A DNA stretch of 35,393 bases from Pseudomonadota bacterium (GTDB lineage: Bacteria > Pseudomonadota > Alphaproteobacteria > Rhizobiales > Beijerinckiaceae). Shown here one piece after another: positions 25,218-33,908 of the stretch (position 1 is its first letter; every line of letters starts with the position of its first letter). The stretch is from assembly GCA_021804825.1 (NCBI GenBank), contig JAJZGX010000019.1, positions 1 to 35,393 on the forward strand. The letters run 5' to 3'. Under the pieces are notes generated by a model. That model was not told the DNA's origin, did no database searches, and saw nothing but the letters and a program-made list of their open reading frames with translations. The position numbers were made by a program, and so were the translations under genes.

Positions 25218-26363
25218 TCACCCCGGATTCTTGGGCACCACCAGAACCTGGCCCGGAAAGATCAACCGCGGATTGCGGATCTGTGCGGCATTGGCCTTGA
25301 AAATCTCGGTGTAGCGAATGCCGCGGCCATACATGGTGCGGCTGATACGCCACAGGCTGTCACCATGCACCACTGTCGCCGTCTGGATCGAGGCCACCAC
25401 AACATCCGCCTTGGGCGCTGGCGTTGCTGGTTGGGCGGCACTGGCCTTGGTCGCTGGCGCAGGTGCCACGGCGGGCTTCGTCGACACGGCCACAGCCACA
25501 GGTTGCGGTGCTGGGGCCACAAAGGGCACGGCCACTCTGGCAACGACCTTGGCCGAGCCATCGCCAATTTCATCGGCGCGCACGTTGAAGGAGCCCTGCG
25601 GCACGCCATTCTTGATCGTGACCGACCAATGGCTGTCGGTTCCGGCCTTGGCGGCAGCCACGAATGAATTGTTGAGATAAAGATTGATGGCCGCTGACGG
25701 CGGCGCTTTGCCCGCCACCAGAAATGCGCCATCCTTTTCGACATCGATCGAACTGATCGCAAGCGCCGTGGCCGCTGCTGTCGGCGTTGCCGCTGGCGGA
25801 TTCAAGAGCCGCGTCGGCTTGCCCGGTGTTGCAAGCGCCACCATCGTGCCGCCTTGCGCCTTGGGCGCAACAGCAACGACGACGGTCTGGCGGGAGGCAA
25901 CAGGGGTCTGCGCGCCCGTCGCCTCGCTCAGCGCCAGCACGTGCGAGCCTTGTGGCAAGGCTTTGGGCAGCATCACGAATTGGCCATTGGCATCGGCTTT
26001 GACGCTGGCAAGATTTTTGCCATTGTCGATCAAGGTCACGTCGGCACCGGGTGTGGCGCGCCCCGCGACAACGGCATCGCCCGAAGGCTCGACCCGCACG
26101 ATATCGAACTTGGGTTCGCTCTTGCCCGTCGGCGCTGCTGCGGCCGCTTGCGGCGCCACGACCGGTTGCGGCGCGGGCTTTTGCACAGCCTCAGGCGCGG
26201 GTTCAGCTACTGGTGCCAGCGCGGCTACATGCTGCGGCACGGGCACCGCCAAGCGGCTTTCGTGCACGGCATAGACGCCCGCACCCACGGCAACCACCGC
26301 CACCCCTGACAGGGGCGCGACAAACGGATTTTTGATAAAGCTCCAAGCTGCCATCGATTTCAT
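25218..26363 (-). CDS. LysM domain cell-envelope protein with Ig-like repeats
   Basis: A 381-residue protein with an N-terminal membrane anchor (FVAPLSGVAVVAVGAGVYAV, residues 14-33) and a long proline/alanine-rich linker. Two Ig-like beta domains follow: IVRVEPSGDAVVAGRATPGA starting near 87 and AISSIDVEKDGAFLVAGKAP near 201. Another low-complexity linker precedes a C-terminal LysM module (VVHGDSLWRISRTMYGRG ... NPRLIFPGQVLVVP, about 328-378), the peptidoglycan-binding part. The arrangement suggests an anchored periplasmic protein that spans to the cell wall. The ATG at 26363 lacks a clear ribosome site. One nine bases later, at 26354, has CGGGA at better spacing and may be the real start. 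It is upstream of the Atm1-like gene in the same direction, 138 bases apart. Confidence 0.85.
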   Translation of the reverse strand: MKSMAAWSFIKNPFVAPLSGVAVVAVGAGVYAVHESRLAVPVPQHVAALAPVAEPAPEAVQKPAPQPVVAPQAAAAAPTGKSEPKFDIVRVEPSGDAVVAGRATPGADVTLIDNGKNLASVKADANGQFVMLPKALPQGSHVLALSEATGAQTPVASRQTVVVAVAPKAQGGTMVALATPGKPTRLLNPPAATPTAAATALAISSIDVEKDGAFLVAGKAPPSAAINLYLNNSFVAAAKAGTDSHWSVTIKNGVPQGSFNVRADEIGDGSAKVVARVAVPFVAPAPQPVAVAVSTKPAVAPAPATKASAAQPATPAPKADVVVASIQTATVVHGDSLWRISRTMYGRGIRYTEIFKANAAQIRNPRLIFPGQVLVVPKNPG

Positions 26364-26508
26364 CCCGCATTTCAGCTATGATAGCCCTATTTCTCAGGTT
26401 TTGCTAGAAGTCTGTAGGCGGATGGCAAGGCCATGACGCTGCTGCAAGAGGTTCCATCGTGCACCATCAGTGCTTGTCGTTCGCGCGCCAATCCGGCACA
26501 TTGCCTTC

Positions 26509-27084
26509 ATGACCACGCACTTTGATTCTCTGCTGGGTTCAGTCTGCGTCTATTGCGGCTCGGCACCTGGCCATGACCCACGCTTCAGTCGCGAAGCCGC
26601 CGCGCTCGGCGCCGCTCTGGCAAATGCGCGCATCGGCCTCGTCTACGGCGGCGGCAACAGCGGCCTGATGGGCGAAGTAGCGCGCGCTGTGCTCGACCAT
26701 GGCGGCCATGTCACCGGCATCATTCCCAGCTTTCTGAAGCGCCGCGAATTGATGCTCGATGGCGCGCAGGAAATGCACGTGGTCGATGATATGCACACCC
26801 GCAAGCGCCTGATGTTCGAGCGTTCGGAAGCCTTTGTGGCACTGCCGGGCGGCATCGGCACGCTCGAGGAATTGTTTGAGCAAATGACCTGGGTGCAACT
26901 GGAACAGCACGCCAAGCCGGTGATCATCGCCAATCTGCACAAATTCTGGGATCCGCTCCTGAAGCTGATCGAACATGTGCAGGTCTCGGGCTTCGTGCGC
27001 GCCGGACTGGCCCCCCACTTTGAAGTGGTCGAGGACGTGCGCCAGATTGTCCCGTTGGTAAAATCGCGTTGCCCGGCGCTGTAG
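26509..27084 (+). CDS. LOG-family nucleoside 5'-monophosphate phosphoribohydrolase (TIGR00730)
   Basis: Family members cleave the N-glycosidic bond of AMP or of cytokinin ribotides, releasing the base and ribose 5-phosphate. The 191-residue protein has the family opening SVCVYCGSAPG (11-21), the nucleotide loop VYGGGNSGLMG (45-55), GIIPSFLKRREL (70-81), and the diagnostic PGGIGTLEE motif (113-121). Cytokinin activation is characterised in plants and some bacteria; here the physiological substrate is unknown. I chose the ATG at 26509. An ATG at 26470 adds 13 residues with no family similarity. It is divergent from the LysM gene and the next gene, nadE, begins 10 bases after its stop, so the two form a likely operon. 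Confidence 0.92.
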   Translation: MTTHFDSLLGSVCVYCGSAPGHDPRFSREAAALGAALANARIGLVYGGGNSGLMGEVARAVLDHGGHVTGIIPSFLKRRELMLDGAQEMHVVDDMHTRKRLMFERSEAFVALPGGIGTLEELFEQMTWVQLEQHAKPVIIANLHKFWDPLLKLIEHVQVSGFVRAGLAPHFEVVEDVRQIVPLVKSRCPAL

Positions 27085-27094
27085 CGCAGGCTAA

Positions 27095-28840
27095 GTGAAG
27101 CCCATGCCAGAGCTTATCACGCAGAGATTTTCCCTCGCCCTCGCGCAGATCAACAGCACGGTCGGCGATATTGCGGGCAATGTCGCCAAGGTGCGCGCGG
27201 CACGCGCAGCCGCAGGCGATGTCGATCTGGTGATGTTTTCCGAACTTTTTCTCTCGGGCTATCCGCCCGAAGATCTGGTGCTGAAACCGGCGTTCATCGA
27301 GGCCTGCGCGGCGGCAGCGGCGGATCTTGCCGCCGACACCGCCGATGGCGGCCCTGCCCTGCTGGTCGGATTGCCGGTCAACGCCAACGGTCGCATTCAC
27401 AATGCCATCGCCCTGCTTGATCATGGCGCCATCGAGGCGTTGCGCTTCAAGCATGATCTGCCCAATTACGGCGTGTTTGACGAAAAGCGGGTGTTTGCGC
27501 CCGGCCCTTTGCCAGGGCCGATCATGTTTCGCGGCCTGCGTATCGGCGTGCCGATCTGCGAGGATATCTGGGGCCCGGACCCGGTTGAATGCATCGCCGA
27601 AACCGGTGGCGAAATCCTACTGGTCGCCAATGGGTCGCCCTATCACACCTCGAAAAATGATCAGCGGCTCAATGTCGCGGTGACGCGGGTCAAGGAGAGC
27701 GGCCTGCCGCTCGTCTATCTCAACCAGATCGGCGGTCAGGACGAACTCGTGTTTGATGGCGGCTCGTTCGCCTTGCAGGGCGATGGCACGCTCGCGGCAC
27801 AATTGCCGAATTTTCAGGAACTGGTTGCCGTGACCACGTGGCAGCGGAGCGCGCAAGGCTGGCGCTGCACCGAGGCCCCCCGCGCCGTGCCGCTGGAAGG
27901 CGATGCTGCCGATTATGCCGCCTGCGTGCTCGGCCTGCGCGATTATGTCGAAAAAAACCGCTTTCCCGGTGTGGTGCTCGGCTTGTCGGGCGGCATCGAT
28001 TCCGCACTTTGCGCCGCCATGGCGGTCGATGCGCTGGGGCCGGCCCGCGTCCATGCCGTAATGCTGCCCTTCCGCTTCACCGCGCAATCCTCGCTCGATG
28101 ACGCAGCAGCTTGCGCCAAGGCTCTGGGCATTCGCTACGATGTCTTGCCGATTGCCGCCGCTGTCACCGGATTGGAGGAGGTGCTGGCGCCCTTGTTCAG
28201 CGGCACGCCGCGCGGCATCACCGAAGAAAATCTGCAAAGCCGCGCCCGCGGCACCTTGCTGATGTCACTCTCCAACAAATTTGGCGCCATGGTGCTGACG
28301 ACGGGCAACAAGTCGGAAATGTCAGTGGGTTACGCGACGCTTTATGGCGACATGAACGGCGGTTTCAACCCGCTCAAGGATATCTACAAGATGCAGGTGT
28401 TCCAGCTGTCGCGCCTGCGCAACGATTGGCAGCCGCCTGGCGGCCTTGGCCCTGAAGGCCCGGTGATCCCGATCAACATCATCGACAAGCCGCCCTCGGC
28501 TGAATTGCGCGAAAATCAAAAAGATCAGGACAGCCTGCCGCCCTATGAGGTGCTCGATGCCATCCTGACCTGTCTGGTGGAGGAGGAAATGCGCGTCGCC
28601 GATATTGTGGCGCGCGGTTTTGATCGCGAGACCGTGCGCAGGATCGAGCGTTTGCTGTATCTGGCCGAATACAAGCGTCGCCAGTCCGCCCCCGGCGTCA
28701 AGATCACCACCCGCAGTTTCGGGCGCGACCGGCGCTACCCGATCAGCAATGGCTTTCGCGACGCGGGCCAGGGCCGCGACATCGCCAGAATTGCCATGCC
28801 GCAGGTTGTGGCCCCCACCGCCGAGCGCAACGGCGAATAA
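27095..28840 (+). CDS. nadE: Glutamine-dependent NAD+ synthetase
   Basis: Amidates nicotinic acid adenine dinucleotide to NAD using ammonia released from glutamine. The N-terminal nitrilase-type amidase has the catalytic triad Glu50 (FSELFLSGYP), Lys119 (RFKHDLPNYGVFDEKR) and Cys155 (GVPICEDIWG). The C-terminal synthetase has the PP-loop SGGIDSAL near residue 297, then TTGNKSEMSVGYATLYGDMNGGFNPLKD and the C-terminal KRRQSAPGVKIT. The 581-residue size is normal for the bacterial bifunctional form. Start is uncertain: a GTG at 27095 with AGG 4 bases before, or an ATG at 27104 lacking a well-placed site. It converges on aspA with 27 bases between stops. Confidence 0.95.
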   Translation: MKPMPELITQRFSLALAQINSTVGDIAGNVAKVRAARAAAGDVDLVMFSELFLSGYPPEDLVLKPAFIEACAAAAADLAADTADGGPALLVGLPVNANGRIHNAIALLDHGAIEALRFKHDLPNYGVFDEKRVFAPGPLPGPIMFRGLRIGVPICEDIWGPDPVECIAETGGEILLVANGSPYHTSKNDQRLNVAVTRVKESGLPLVYLNQIGGQDELVFDGGSFALQGDGTLAAQLPNFQELVAVTTWQRSAQGWRCTEAPRAVPLEGDAADYAACVLGLRDYVEKNRFPGVVLGLSGGIDSALCAAMAVDALGPARVHAVMLPFRFTAQSSLDDAAACAKALGIRYDVLPIAAAVTGLEEVLAPLFSGTPRGITEENLQSRARGTLLMSLSNKFGAMVLTTGNKSEMSVGYATLYGDMNGGFNPLKDIYKMQVFQLSRLRNDWQPPGGLGPEGPVIPINIIDKPPSAELRENQKDQDSLPPYEVLDAILTCLVEEEMRVADIVARGFDRETVRRIERLLYLAEYKRRQSAPGVKITTRSFGRDRRYPISNGFRDAGQGRDIARIAMPQVVAPTAERNGE

Positions 28841-28867
28841 TTTTGGTGCAAGCGCCGCCCTCGAGCG

Positions 28868-30244
28868 CTACCCCGACGCCAGCAGATGCGTGTCCAGCAG
28901 CGCGTTCACATCGACACCCGGCAAGGCCTCGTGGGCAAGTTCGCGGATCGAGCGCCCGCTGGCCAAAGCCGCCTTGGCCAGTGCCACGGATTTCTCATAG
29001 CCCATCACCGGCACCAGCGCCGTCACCGTGGCGGTGCTGGCCTCAAGATGGCGCAGGCAGGCCTCCGGGTTGGCAACGATGCCATCGACGCACAGCGTCG
29101 TGAAAACCGCCACCGCATTGCTGATGAGCTTCAGGGCGGTGAGCGTATTATGGGCGATCAGCGGCTCGAAGGCATTGAGTTGCAACTGCCCGGCCTCCGC
29201 GGCCATGGTGCTGGCAAGATCGAGGCCGATCACCTGATAGGCGACCATGCTGACCATTTCAGGGATCACCGGATTGACTTTTCCCGGCATGATCGACGAG
29301 CCCGGTTGCAATGCCGGAAGGCTGATTTCGCAAAAGCCCCCGCGCGGGCCGGAACTGAGCAGACGCAGATCATTGGCAATTTTCGAGAGCTTGGTGGCAA
29401 TGCGCTTGAGGACGGCGGAAAACATCACAAACCCGCCCATATCCCAACTGGCTTCGATCAGATTGGACGATTGCACCAGATCATAGCCGCAAAGCTGCGA
29501 AAGGCGGCTGATTGCCTGCGGGCCATAGGCCGGATCGGCATTGATGCGCGTGCCGATCGCCGTGCCGCCGAGATTGACTTCGCAGAGCAGCTTCGAGGCT
29601 TCCCCAAGCCGCATGATGTCCTCGCGCATCGTCGCCGCGAAGGCCCCGAATTCCTGGCCGAGCGTCATCGGCACCGCGTCCTGCATCTCGGTGCGCCCGA
29701 GCTTGACGATGTCGGCAAAAGCTAAAGCCTTGCGCTCGAAGCTGCTCGCCAGCCCATCGAGCCGCACTGCCAGTTCGGCCTGACCCAGCAACACCGCGAC
29801 CCGAACTGCGGTAGGATAGGCATCATTGGTGGATTGCGATTTGTTGACATGGTCATTGGGGTGAATGACCATGTCACGCAAGGCTTGCGGCAGCAGTTGC
29901 TGCGCGCGCGCCGCCAGCACCTCATTCATGTTCATGTTGGTCGAGGTGCCAGCCCCGCCCTGCATGACATCAACCGGGAATTGATCATGCCACTGCCCGG
30001 CGATGACTTCGTCCGCTGCGGCACGGATCGCTGTGGCCATGACGCCATCCAGCATGCCGAGCGCTTCATTGGCGCTGGCCGCGGCGCTTTTCACCATGGC
30101 CAGCGCCTGCAACAAATGCTGGTGCTGACTGATGGGCACGCCGGAGATCGGAAAATTGCGCAAGGCGCGCGCTGTCGAGGCCGCCCAGAGCACGCCATCA
30201 GGCACGTCGATTTCACCGAGACTGTCATGAACCCTTCGCGACAT
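28868..30244 (-). CDS. aspA: Aspartate ammonia-lyase (aspartase)
   Basis: Deaminates L-aspartate reversibly to fumarate and ammonia. The 458-residue protein belongs to the aspartase/fumarase superfamily: GTSTNMNMNEVLA (99-111), HPNDHVNKSQSTNDAYPTAVR (128-148), NLGGTAIGT (224-232) and the mobile catalytic loop GSSIMPGKVNPVIPEMV (315-331) with the base serine. The VIPEMV ending and TMAAEAGQLQLNAFEP favour aspartase over fumarase C, whose loop reads PTQCEA. The ATG at 30244 was chosen because AAGGATC lies upstream. A much longer in-frame extension reaching 30877 crosses the grxD gene antisense and is not protein-like. It is divergent from grxD. Confidence 0.92.
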   Translation of the reverse strand: MSRRVHDSLGEIDVPDGVLWAASTARALRNFPISGVPISQHQHLLQALAMVKSAAASANEALGMLDGVMATAIRAAADEVIAGQWHDQFPVDVMQGGAGTSTNMNMNEVLAARAQQLLPQALRDMVIHPNDHVNKSQSTNDAYPTAVRVAVLLGQAELAVRLDGLASSFERKALAFADIVKLGRTEMQDAVPMTLGQEFGAFAATMREDIMRLGEASKLLCEVNLGGTAIGTRINADPAYGPQAISRLSQLCGYDLVQSSNLIEASWDMGGFVMFSAVLKRIATKLSKIANDLRLLSSGPRGGFCEISLPALQPGSSIMPGKVNPVIPEMVSMVAYQVIGLDLASTMAAEAGQLQLNAFEPLIAHNTLTALKLISNAVAVFTTLCVDGIVANPEACLRHLEASTATVTALVPVMGYEKSVALAKAALASGRSIRELAHEALPGVDVNALLDTHLLASG

Positions 30245-30421
30245 GGCCTTGATCCTTTCACTGAATGATTGCACGCGCCTCATTGCTCGTGAGCTTGCGC
30301 CGAAATGCGGCGAAGGTGAAGCACAAACCGACCCGACAACTACTGGCAATCGCCAGATAAAATCGCTATATCTGCAACAACGCATGCCGCTCGTGGCAGG
30401 CCCCTCAAGGAGAATGCGTCG

Positions 30422-30769
30422 ATGACCGCTGCAACCACACCCCAAACCAGTTCTGCTCATGATCGAATCGCTGCGGCGGTCGCCTCGCAGGATATTGTGG
30501 TCTTCATGAAGGGGACGCCGCAATTTCCGATGTGTGGCTTTTCCGGCCAGGTCGTGCAGATTCTGGATCATCTCGGCGTGCCTTACAAGGGCATCAACGT
30601 GCTCGACGACGGCGATATCCGCCAGGGCATCAAGGAATTCACCAACTGGCCGACCATCCCGCAGATTTTCATCAAGGGTGAATTCATCGGCGGCTGCGAC
30701 ATCCTGCGTGAAATGTTCCAGTCGGGCGAGCTTGCCAGCACCTTGGCCGAAAAGGGCATTGCCGCCTGA
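30422..30769 (+). CDS. grxD: Monothiol glutaredoxin (Grx4/GrxD type)
   Basis: Binds and transfers [2Fe-2S] clusters as a glutathione-ligated dimer. The 115-residue protein has the CGFS active site (residues 38-41) in [15 protein letters not shown], then the glutathione-binding [18 protein letters not shown]. That is the standard monothiol architecture. AGGAG lies 9 bases upstream of the ATG. In many alphaproteobacteria grxD follows purL-bolA; here it stands alone, divergent from aspA. Its own terminator is at 30789. Confidence 0.96.
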   Translation: MTAATTPQTSSAHDRIAAAVASQDIVVFMKGTPQFPMCGFSGQVVQILDHLGVPYKGINVLDDGDIRQGIKEFTNWPTIPQIFIKGEFIGGCDILREMFQSGELASTLAEKGIAA

Positions 30770-30788
30770 AGAACAATCTGGGCATAGT

Positions 30789-30820
30789 GCCTGCACCTTG
30801 TAAGGTTCAGGCGATATTTT
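30789..30820 (+). terminator. Rho-independent terminator after grxD
   Basis: GCCTGCACCTT (30789-30799) pairs with AAGGTTCAGGC (30802-30812) with one internal mismatch and a tight loop. It is followed by GATATTTT, 19 bases after the grxD stop. Confidence 0.6.
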
Positions 30821-30827
30821 GTGAAAG

Positions 30828-30850
30828 CCGTTCAGTGAACAACTGAACGG
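30828..30850. promoter_or_regulatory. Perfect 9-base inverted repeat upstream of phaA
   Basis: CCGTTCAGT (30828-30836), spacer GAACA, ACTGAACGG (30842-30850). It is separate from the grxD terminator and has no T run. Its position 71-93 bases before the phaA start fits an operator. It does not match the CTGC-N3/4-GCAG form I recall for the PHA regulator PhaR. Confidence 0.4.
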
Positions 30851-30920
30851 AACCGTCGGGATCTGATCATTTTGCACGAAACGCCGAGCGTCTCGCGTGC
30901 CAACAAACGGGAGTTAAACT

Positions 30921-32099
30921 ATGCCTGCCAGTGAAATCGTCATCGTCGGCGCGGCACGCACGCCGGTCGGTTCGTTCAACGGAGCCTTTGGCTCGACGCC
31001 GGCACATGTGCTGGGCGCCGCCGCCATCACCGCCGCTCTGGCCCGGGCACGGGTCGAAGCCGCTGATGTCGATGAGGTCATTCTTGGCCAGGTGCTCGCG
31101 GCTGGCGAGGGGCAGAACCCGGCCCGCCAGGCGGCCATGAAGGCCGGCATTCCCCAGGAAAAGACCGCCTTCAACCTCAACCAGCTTTGCGGTTCAGGGC
31201 TTCGCGCCGTGGCGCTCGGCATGCAGCAGATCGCCAATGGCGATGCCAGCATCATCGTTGCAGGCGGACAGGAAAGCATGTCGATGGCCCCGCACGCCGC
31301 ATATATGCGCGCGGGCACCAAAATGGGCGACTTCAAGCTCATCGACACCATGCTGAAAGACGGGCTGCTGGATGCCTTCCAAGGCTATCACATGGGCACG
31401 ACGGCGGAGAATGTCGCAGCCAAATGGCAGATCAGCCGCGACGCGCAGGATCGCTTCGCTCTCGGTTCGCAGAACAAGGCGGAAGCCGCCCAGAAAGCCG
31501 GTCGCTTCAAAGACGAAATCGCGCCTTTCACCATCTCGACCCGCAAGGGCGATATTGTGGTCGAGCACGACGAATATATTCGCGCCGGCACGACGCTGGA
31601 TGCGCTGACCAAGCTGAAACCGGCCTTCTCGAAGGAAGGCACCGTCACCGCTGGCAATGCTTCGGGCATCAATGATGGCGCGGCGGCGCTGGTGCTGATG
31701 ACCGCAGCAGAAGCTGCCAAGCGCGGCCTGACGCCGCTGGCACGCATCGTGTCTTGGGCAACAGCTGGGGTGGACCCGGCGCTCATGGGGTCTGGCCCGA
31801 TCCCGGCCTCGCGCAAGGCGCTGGAGCGGGCGGGCTGGAAGGTCAAGGATCTTGATCTCGTCGAAGCCAACGAGGCTTTTGCCGCGCAGGCCCTAGCCGT
31901 CAACAAGGACATGGGTTGGGATCCTGCCATCGTCAACGTCAATGGCGGGGCGATTGCCATCGGCCATCCGATCGGCGCATCCGGCGCGCGCGTTCTCACC
32001 GGCCTGCTTTACGAGATGCAGCGGCGCGGCGCGAAAAAGGGTCTCGCGACCTTGTGCATTGGCGGCGGCATGGGCATTGCCATGACGCTCGAACGCTGA
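30921..32099 (+). CDS. phaA: Acetyl-CoA acetyltransferase (beta-ketothiolase)
   Basis: Condenses two acetyl-CoA into acetoacetyl-CoA, the first step toward polyhydroxybutyrate. The 392-residue thiolase has the acyl-accepting Cys90 in [11 protein letters not shown], the [10 protein letters not shown] motif with His349 and the C-terminal catalytic Cys379 in [10 protein letters not shown]. These positions agree closely with PHB-type thiolases. GGGAG lies 7 bases before the ATG. phaB follows after 84 bases containing a hairpin. The pair makes the PHB precursor; the synthase gene phaC is not in the window, as is usual in this group. Confidence 0.96.
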   Translation: MPASEIVIVGAARTPVGSFNGAFGSTPAHVLGAAAITAALARARVEAADVDEVILGQVLAAGEGQNPARQAAMKAGIPQEKTAFNLNQLCGSGLRAVALGMQQIANGDASIIVAGGQESMSMAPHAAYMRAGTKMGDFKLIDTMLKDGLLDAFQGYHMGTTAENVAAKWQISRDAQDRFALGSQNKAEAAQKAGRFKDEIAPFTISTRKGDIVVEHDEYIRAGTTLDALTKLKPAFSKEGTVTAGNASGINDGAAALVLMTAAEAAKRGLTPLARIVSWATAGVDPALMGSGPIPASRKALERAGWKVKDLDLVEANEAFAAQALAVNKDMGWDPAIVNVNGGAIAIGHPIGASGARVLTGLLYEMQRRGAKKGLATLCIGGGMGIAMTLER

Positions 32100-32112
32100 T
32101 TTGATACGACGT

Positions 32113-32144
32113 AGCGGAAGGTCGCCAACAAGAGCGACCCCGCT
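32113..32144 (+). other. Intercistronic hairpin between phaA and phaB
   Basis: AGCGG-AA-GGTCGC (32113-32125) pairs with GCGACCCCGCT (32134-32144), giving 11 pairs with a two-base bulge and an 8-base loop. A TTTTT run follows 12 bases later (32157-32161). It may partly terminate or protect phaA message and set unequal phaA/phaB levels. Confidence 0.45.
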
Positions 32145-32183
32145 GGAGAGAAACGCTTTTTAGCTAAAACACAGGAGGATAAC

Positions 32184-32909
32184 ATGGCTCGTGTGGCAGT
32201 CGTCACGGGGGGAACACGGGGTATTGGCGCAGCTGTAGCCAAGGCGCTGAAGGCAGCGGGATACAAGGTCGCCGCCGTCTATCATGGCAATGATGCCGCC
32301 GCCGAAGCTTTCAAGGCCGAGACCGGCATTGCTGTCTACAAGTGGGATGTCGGCAATTACGACGCCTGCGCCGCCGGCCTCGCCAAAGTCACAGCCGATC
32401 TAGGCACCATCGGCGTCCTTGTGAACAATGCCGGCATCACCCGCGACGGCATGTTCCACAAGATGACCGCAGACCAATGGTATGACGTCATCAACACCAA
32501 TCTGAACTCTCTGTTCAACATGTGCCGCCCGGTGATCGAAGCGATGCGTGAGGCCAGTTTCGGCCGCATCATCAATATCTCGTCGATCAATGGCCAAAAG
32601 GGGCAGATGGGCCAGACCAATTATTCTGCGGCGAAGGCCGGAGACATTGGCTTCACCAAGGCGCTGGCTCAGGAAAATGCCCGCAAGGGCATCACGGTCA
32701 ATGTCATCTGCCCCGGCTATATCGGCACGGAAATGGTGCGGGCCGTGCCCAAGGAAGTGCTGGAAAAAAGCATTCTGCCGCTGATTCCGGTCGGTCGCCT
32801 CGGCGAGCCGGAGGAAATCGCCCGCTGCGTGGTGTTTCTGGCTTCCGACGATGCCGGCTTCATCACCGGCTCGACGCTTTCGGCCAACGGCGGTCAATAT
32901 ATGGCGTGA
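32184..32909 (+). CDS. phaB: Acetoacetyl-CoA reductase
   Basis: Reduces acetoacetyl-CoA with NADPH to (R)-3-hydroxybutyryl-CoA, the monomer for PHB synthase. The 241-residue short-chain dehydrogenase has the cofactor motif TGGTRGIG (8-15), NNAGITRD (81-88), and the catalytic set with NISS (131-134), Tyr147 and Lys151 in TNYSAAKAG. INGQKGQMGQTNY is distinctive of PhaB. A strong AGGAGG site lies upstream of the ATG. Its stop codon forms part of a hairpin shared with the converging ParA-like gene. Confidence 0.96.
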   Translation: MARVAVVTGGTRGIGAAVAKALKAAGYKVAAVYHGNDAAAEAFKAETGIAVYKWDVGNYDACAAGLAKVTADLGTIGVLVNNAGITRDGMFHKMTADQWYDVINTNLNSLFNMCRPVIEAMREASFGRIINISSINGQKGQMGQTNYSAAKAGDIGFTKALAQENARKGITVNVICPGYIGTEMVRAVPKEVLEKSILPLIPVGRLGEPEEIARCVVFLASDDAGFITGSTLSANGGQYMA

Positions 32910-32927
32910 GGCGATGTAGTCGCCTCA
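32907..32927. terminator. Hairpin spanning the converging stop codons of phaB and the ParA-like gene
   Basis: TGAGGCGA (32907-32914) and TCGCCTCA (32920-32927) form a perfect 8-base stem with loop TGTAG. The first arm starts with the phaB stop and the second ends with the complement of the ParA-like stop. No T run follows on either strand, so termination strength is uncertain. Confidence 0.5.
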
Positions 32928-33908
32928 AGGAATTGGCGAACCGGCGCGCGCGGCAATCTCGCGCGCCAAAGCTGCGAAATCATCAAAAGCTGACTGTGCG
33001 GCTTGAAAATGCGCGCCGATGGCACCATCTGCCGGTTTGAGAAAAAACACCGGCTTGCGCGCCTCCATCGCCATAGGCATCAGACTGCGGTAATGTTTCA
33101 ACAGAGCAAGGCGGTTGGTGTCGGGCTCATCAGGCTGCCCCTCATTCTCGTCCAACACTGCCGTACGATATTCCTGGGGAAAGCGATTGATCCATCGCTG
33201 ATAGGCTTGAAGCGGCGCGTTGCCTCTCATGCCATGTTGCAGCACAACATAACCGAGCGGAAATAACGTGCCTAGTGGCAGTTTCAAATCATTAGCGGGA
33301 CATTTAGGAATAAGTTCCTTCCAAGCGTAACGCCATTCCCGCAGCGCCGGACCAAGATTGCGCAGCCCCTGAACCGAAAACAAGTCCGGCCCCAGAGGCA
33401 CGACGACATAATCACATGCGATTAAAGCCGACCGGTTGATCGCTCCTAAGTTGGGACCAACATCGACCAAGATGAAATCTGCCTTAGATTCCTCCGCCCG
33501 CGCGGTAAATCCTCGATAAAACGCGGTCATCGCGCGAAATGCCGACTCATCGCGGTTATGACACCGTGCCCAACTATCCGAAAGCTTGTCCTCAAAATTC
33601 GACAAGCCAAGGTCACCGGCAATCAGGGTAAAGCGCTCCGCAATTTCAAAGACTCGAGGCTGTTCAACATCACCCGTGCCTGAAATGATCGGTCTCAATG
33701 CACCATAAATCGTCTCGGGATGTGGGCCAAAGGGCCAAATTTTTTCGAGTTCTGTCTCATCCATGCACATGCTGGTGAGATTGGCTTGTGGATCGAGATC
33801 AACCGCTAGAACATTCACACCTAGGGCGGCCATCATGTGGGCGACATGATAAACCAGCGTAGTTTTGCCGACGCCGCCCTTATTGTTGAAAAATGCAATG
33901 GTTTTCAA
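32925..33908 (-). CDS. ParA/MinD-type ATPase of a two-gene cassette
   Basis: A 327-residue deviant Walker ATPase. Its N-terminus carries NNKGGVGKTT (8-17, signature lysine at 10), Walker A' VDLDPQAN (36-43) and the switch II/Walker B-like FILVDVGPNLG (145-155), then VVVPLGPDLFSVQGL. The core is that of ParA-family dimerising ATPases. The C-terminal half (from about 190, with PLGTLFPLGYVVLQHGMRG) is less familiar. There is no ParB-like gene; its partner is the AlbA/HATPase-like gene, whose stop it overlaps by four bases (ATGA, 33905-33908). It is therefore unlikely to be a standard plasmid or chromosome partition pair. GC content is lower than in the neighbouring phaAB genes, suggesting transfer. 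Role unknown. Confidence 0.85.
   Translation of the reverse strand: MKTIAFFNNKGGVGKTTLVYHVAHMMAALGVNVLAVDLDPQANLTSMCMDETELEKIWPFGPHPETIYGALRPIISGTGDVEQPRVFEIAERFTLIAGDLGLSNFEDKLSDSWARCHNRDESAFRAMTAFYRGFTARAEESKADFILVDVGPNLGAINRSALIACDYVVVPLGPDLFSVQGLRNLGPALREWRYAWKELIPKCPANDLKLPLGTLFPLGYVVLQHGMRGNAPLQAYQRWINRFPQEYRTAVLDENEGQPDEPDTNRLALLKHYRSLMPMAMEARKPVFFLKPADGAIGAHFQAAQSAFDDFAALAREIAARAGSPIP

Noticed and set aside
30245-30877. A possible N-terminal extension of aspartase by about 210 residues
   Set aside because: The extension is antisense to grxD and unlike any aspartase; a normal start with a ribosome site is at 30244.
32925-33908. A plasmid or chromosome partition ParA
   Set aside because: No ParB gene and no parS-like repeats are nearby, and the gene is coupled to an AlbA/HATPase protein; a partition role is not supported.
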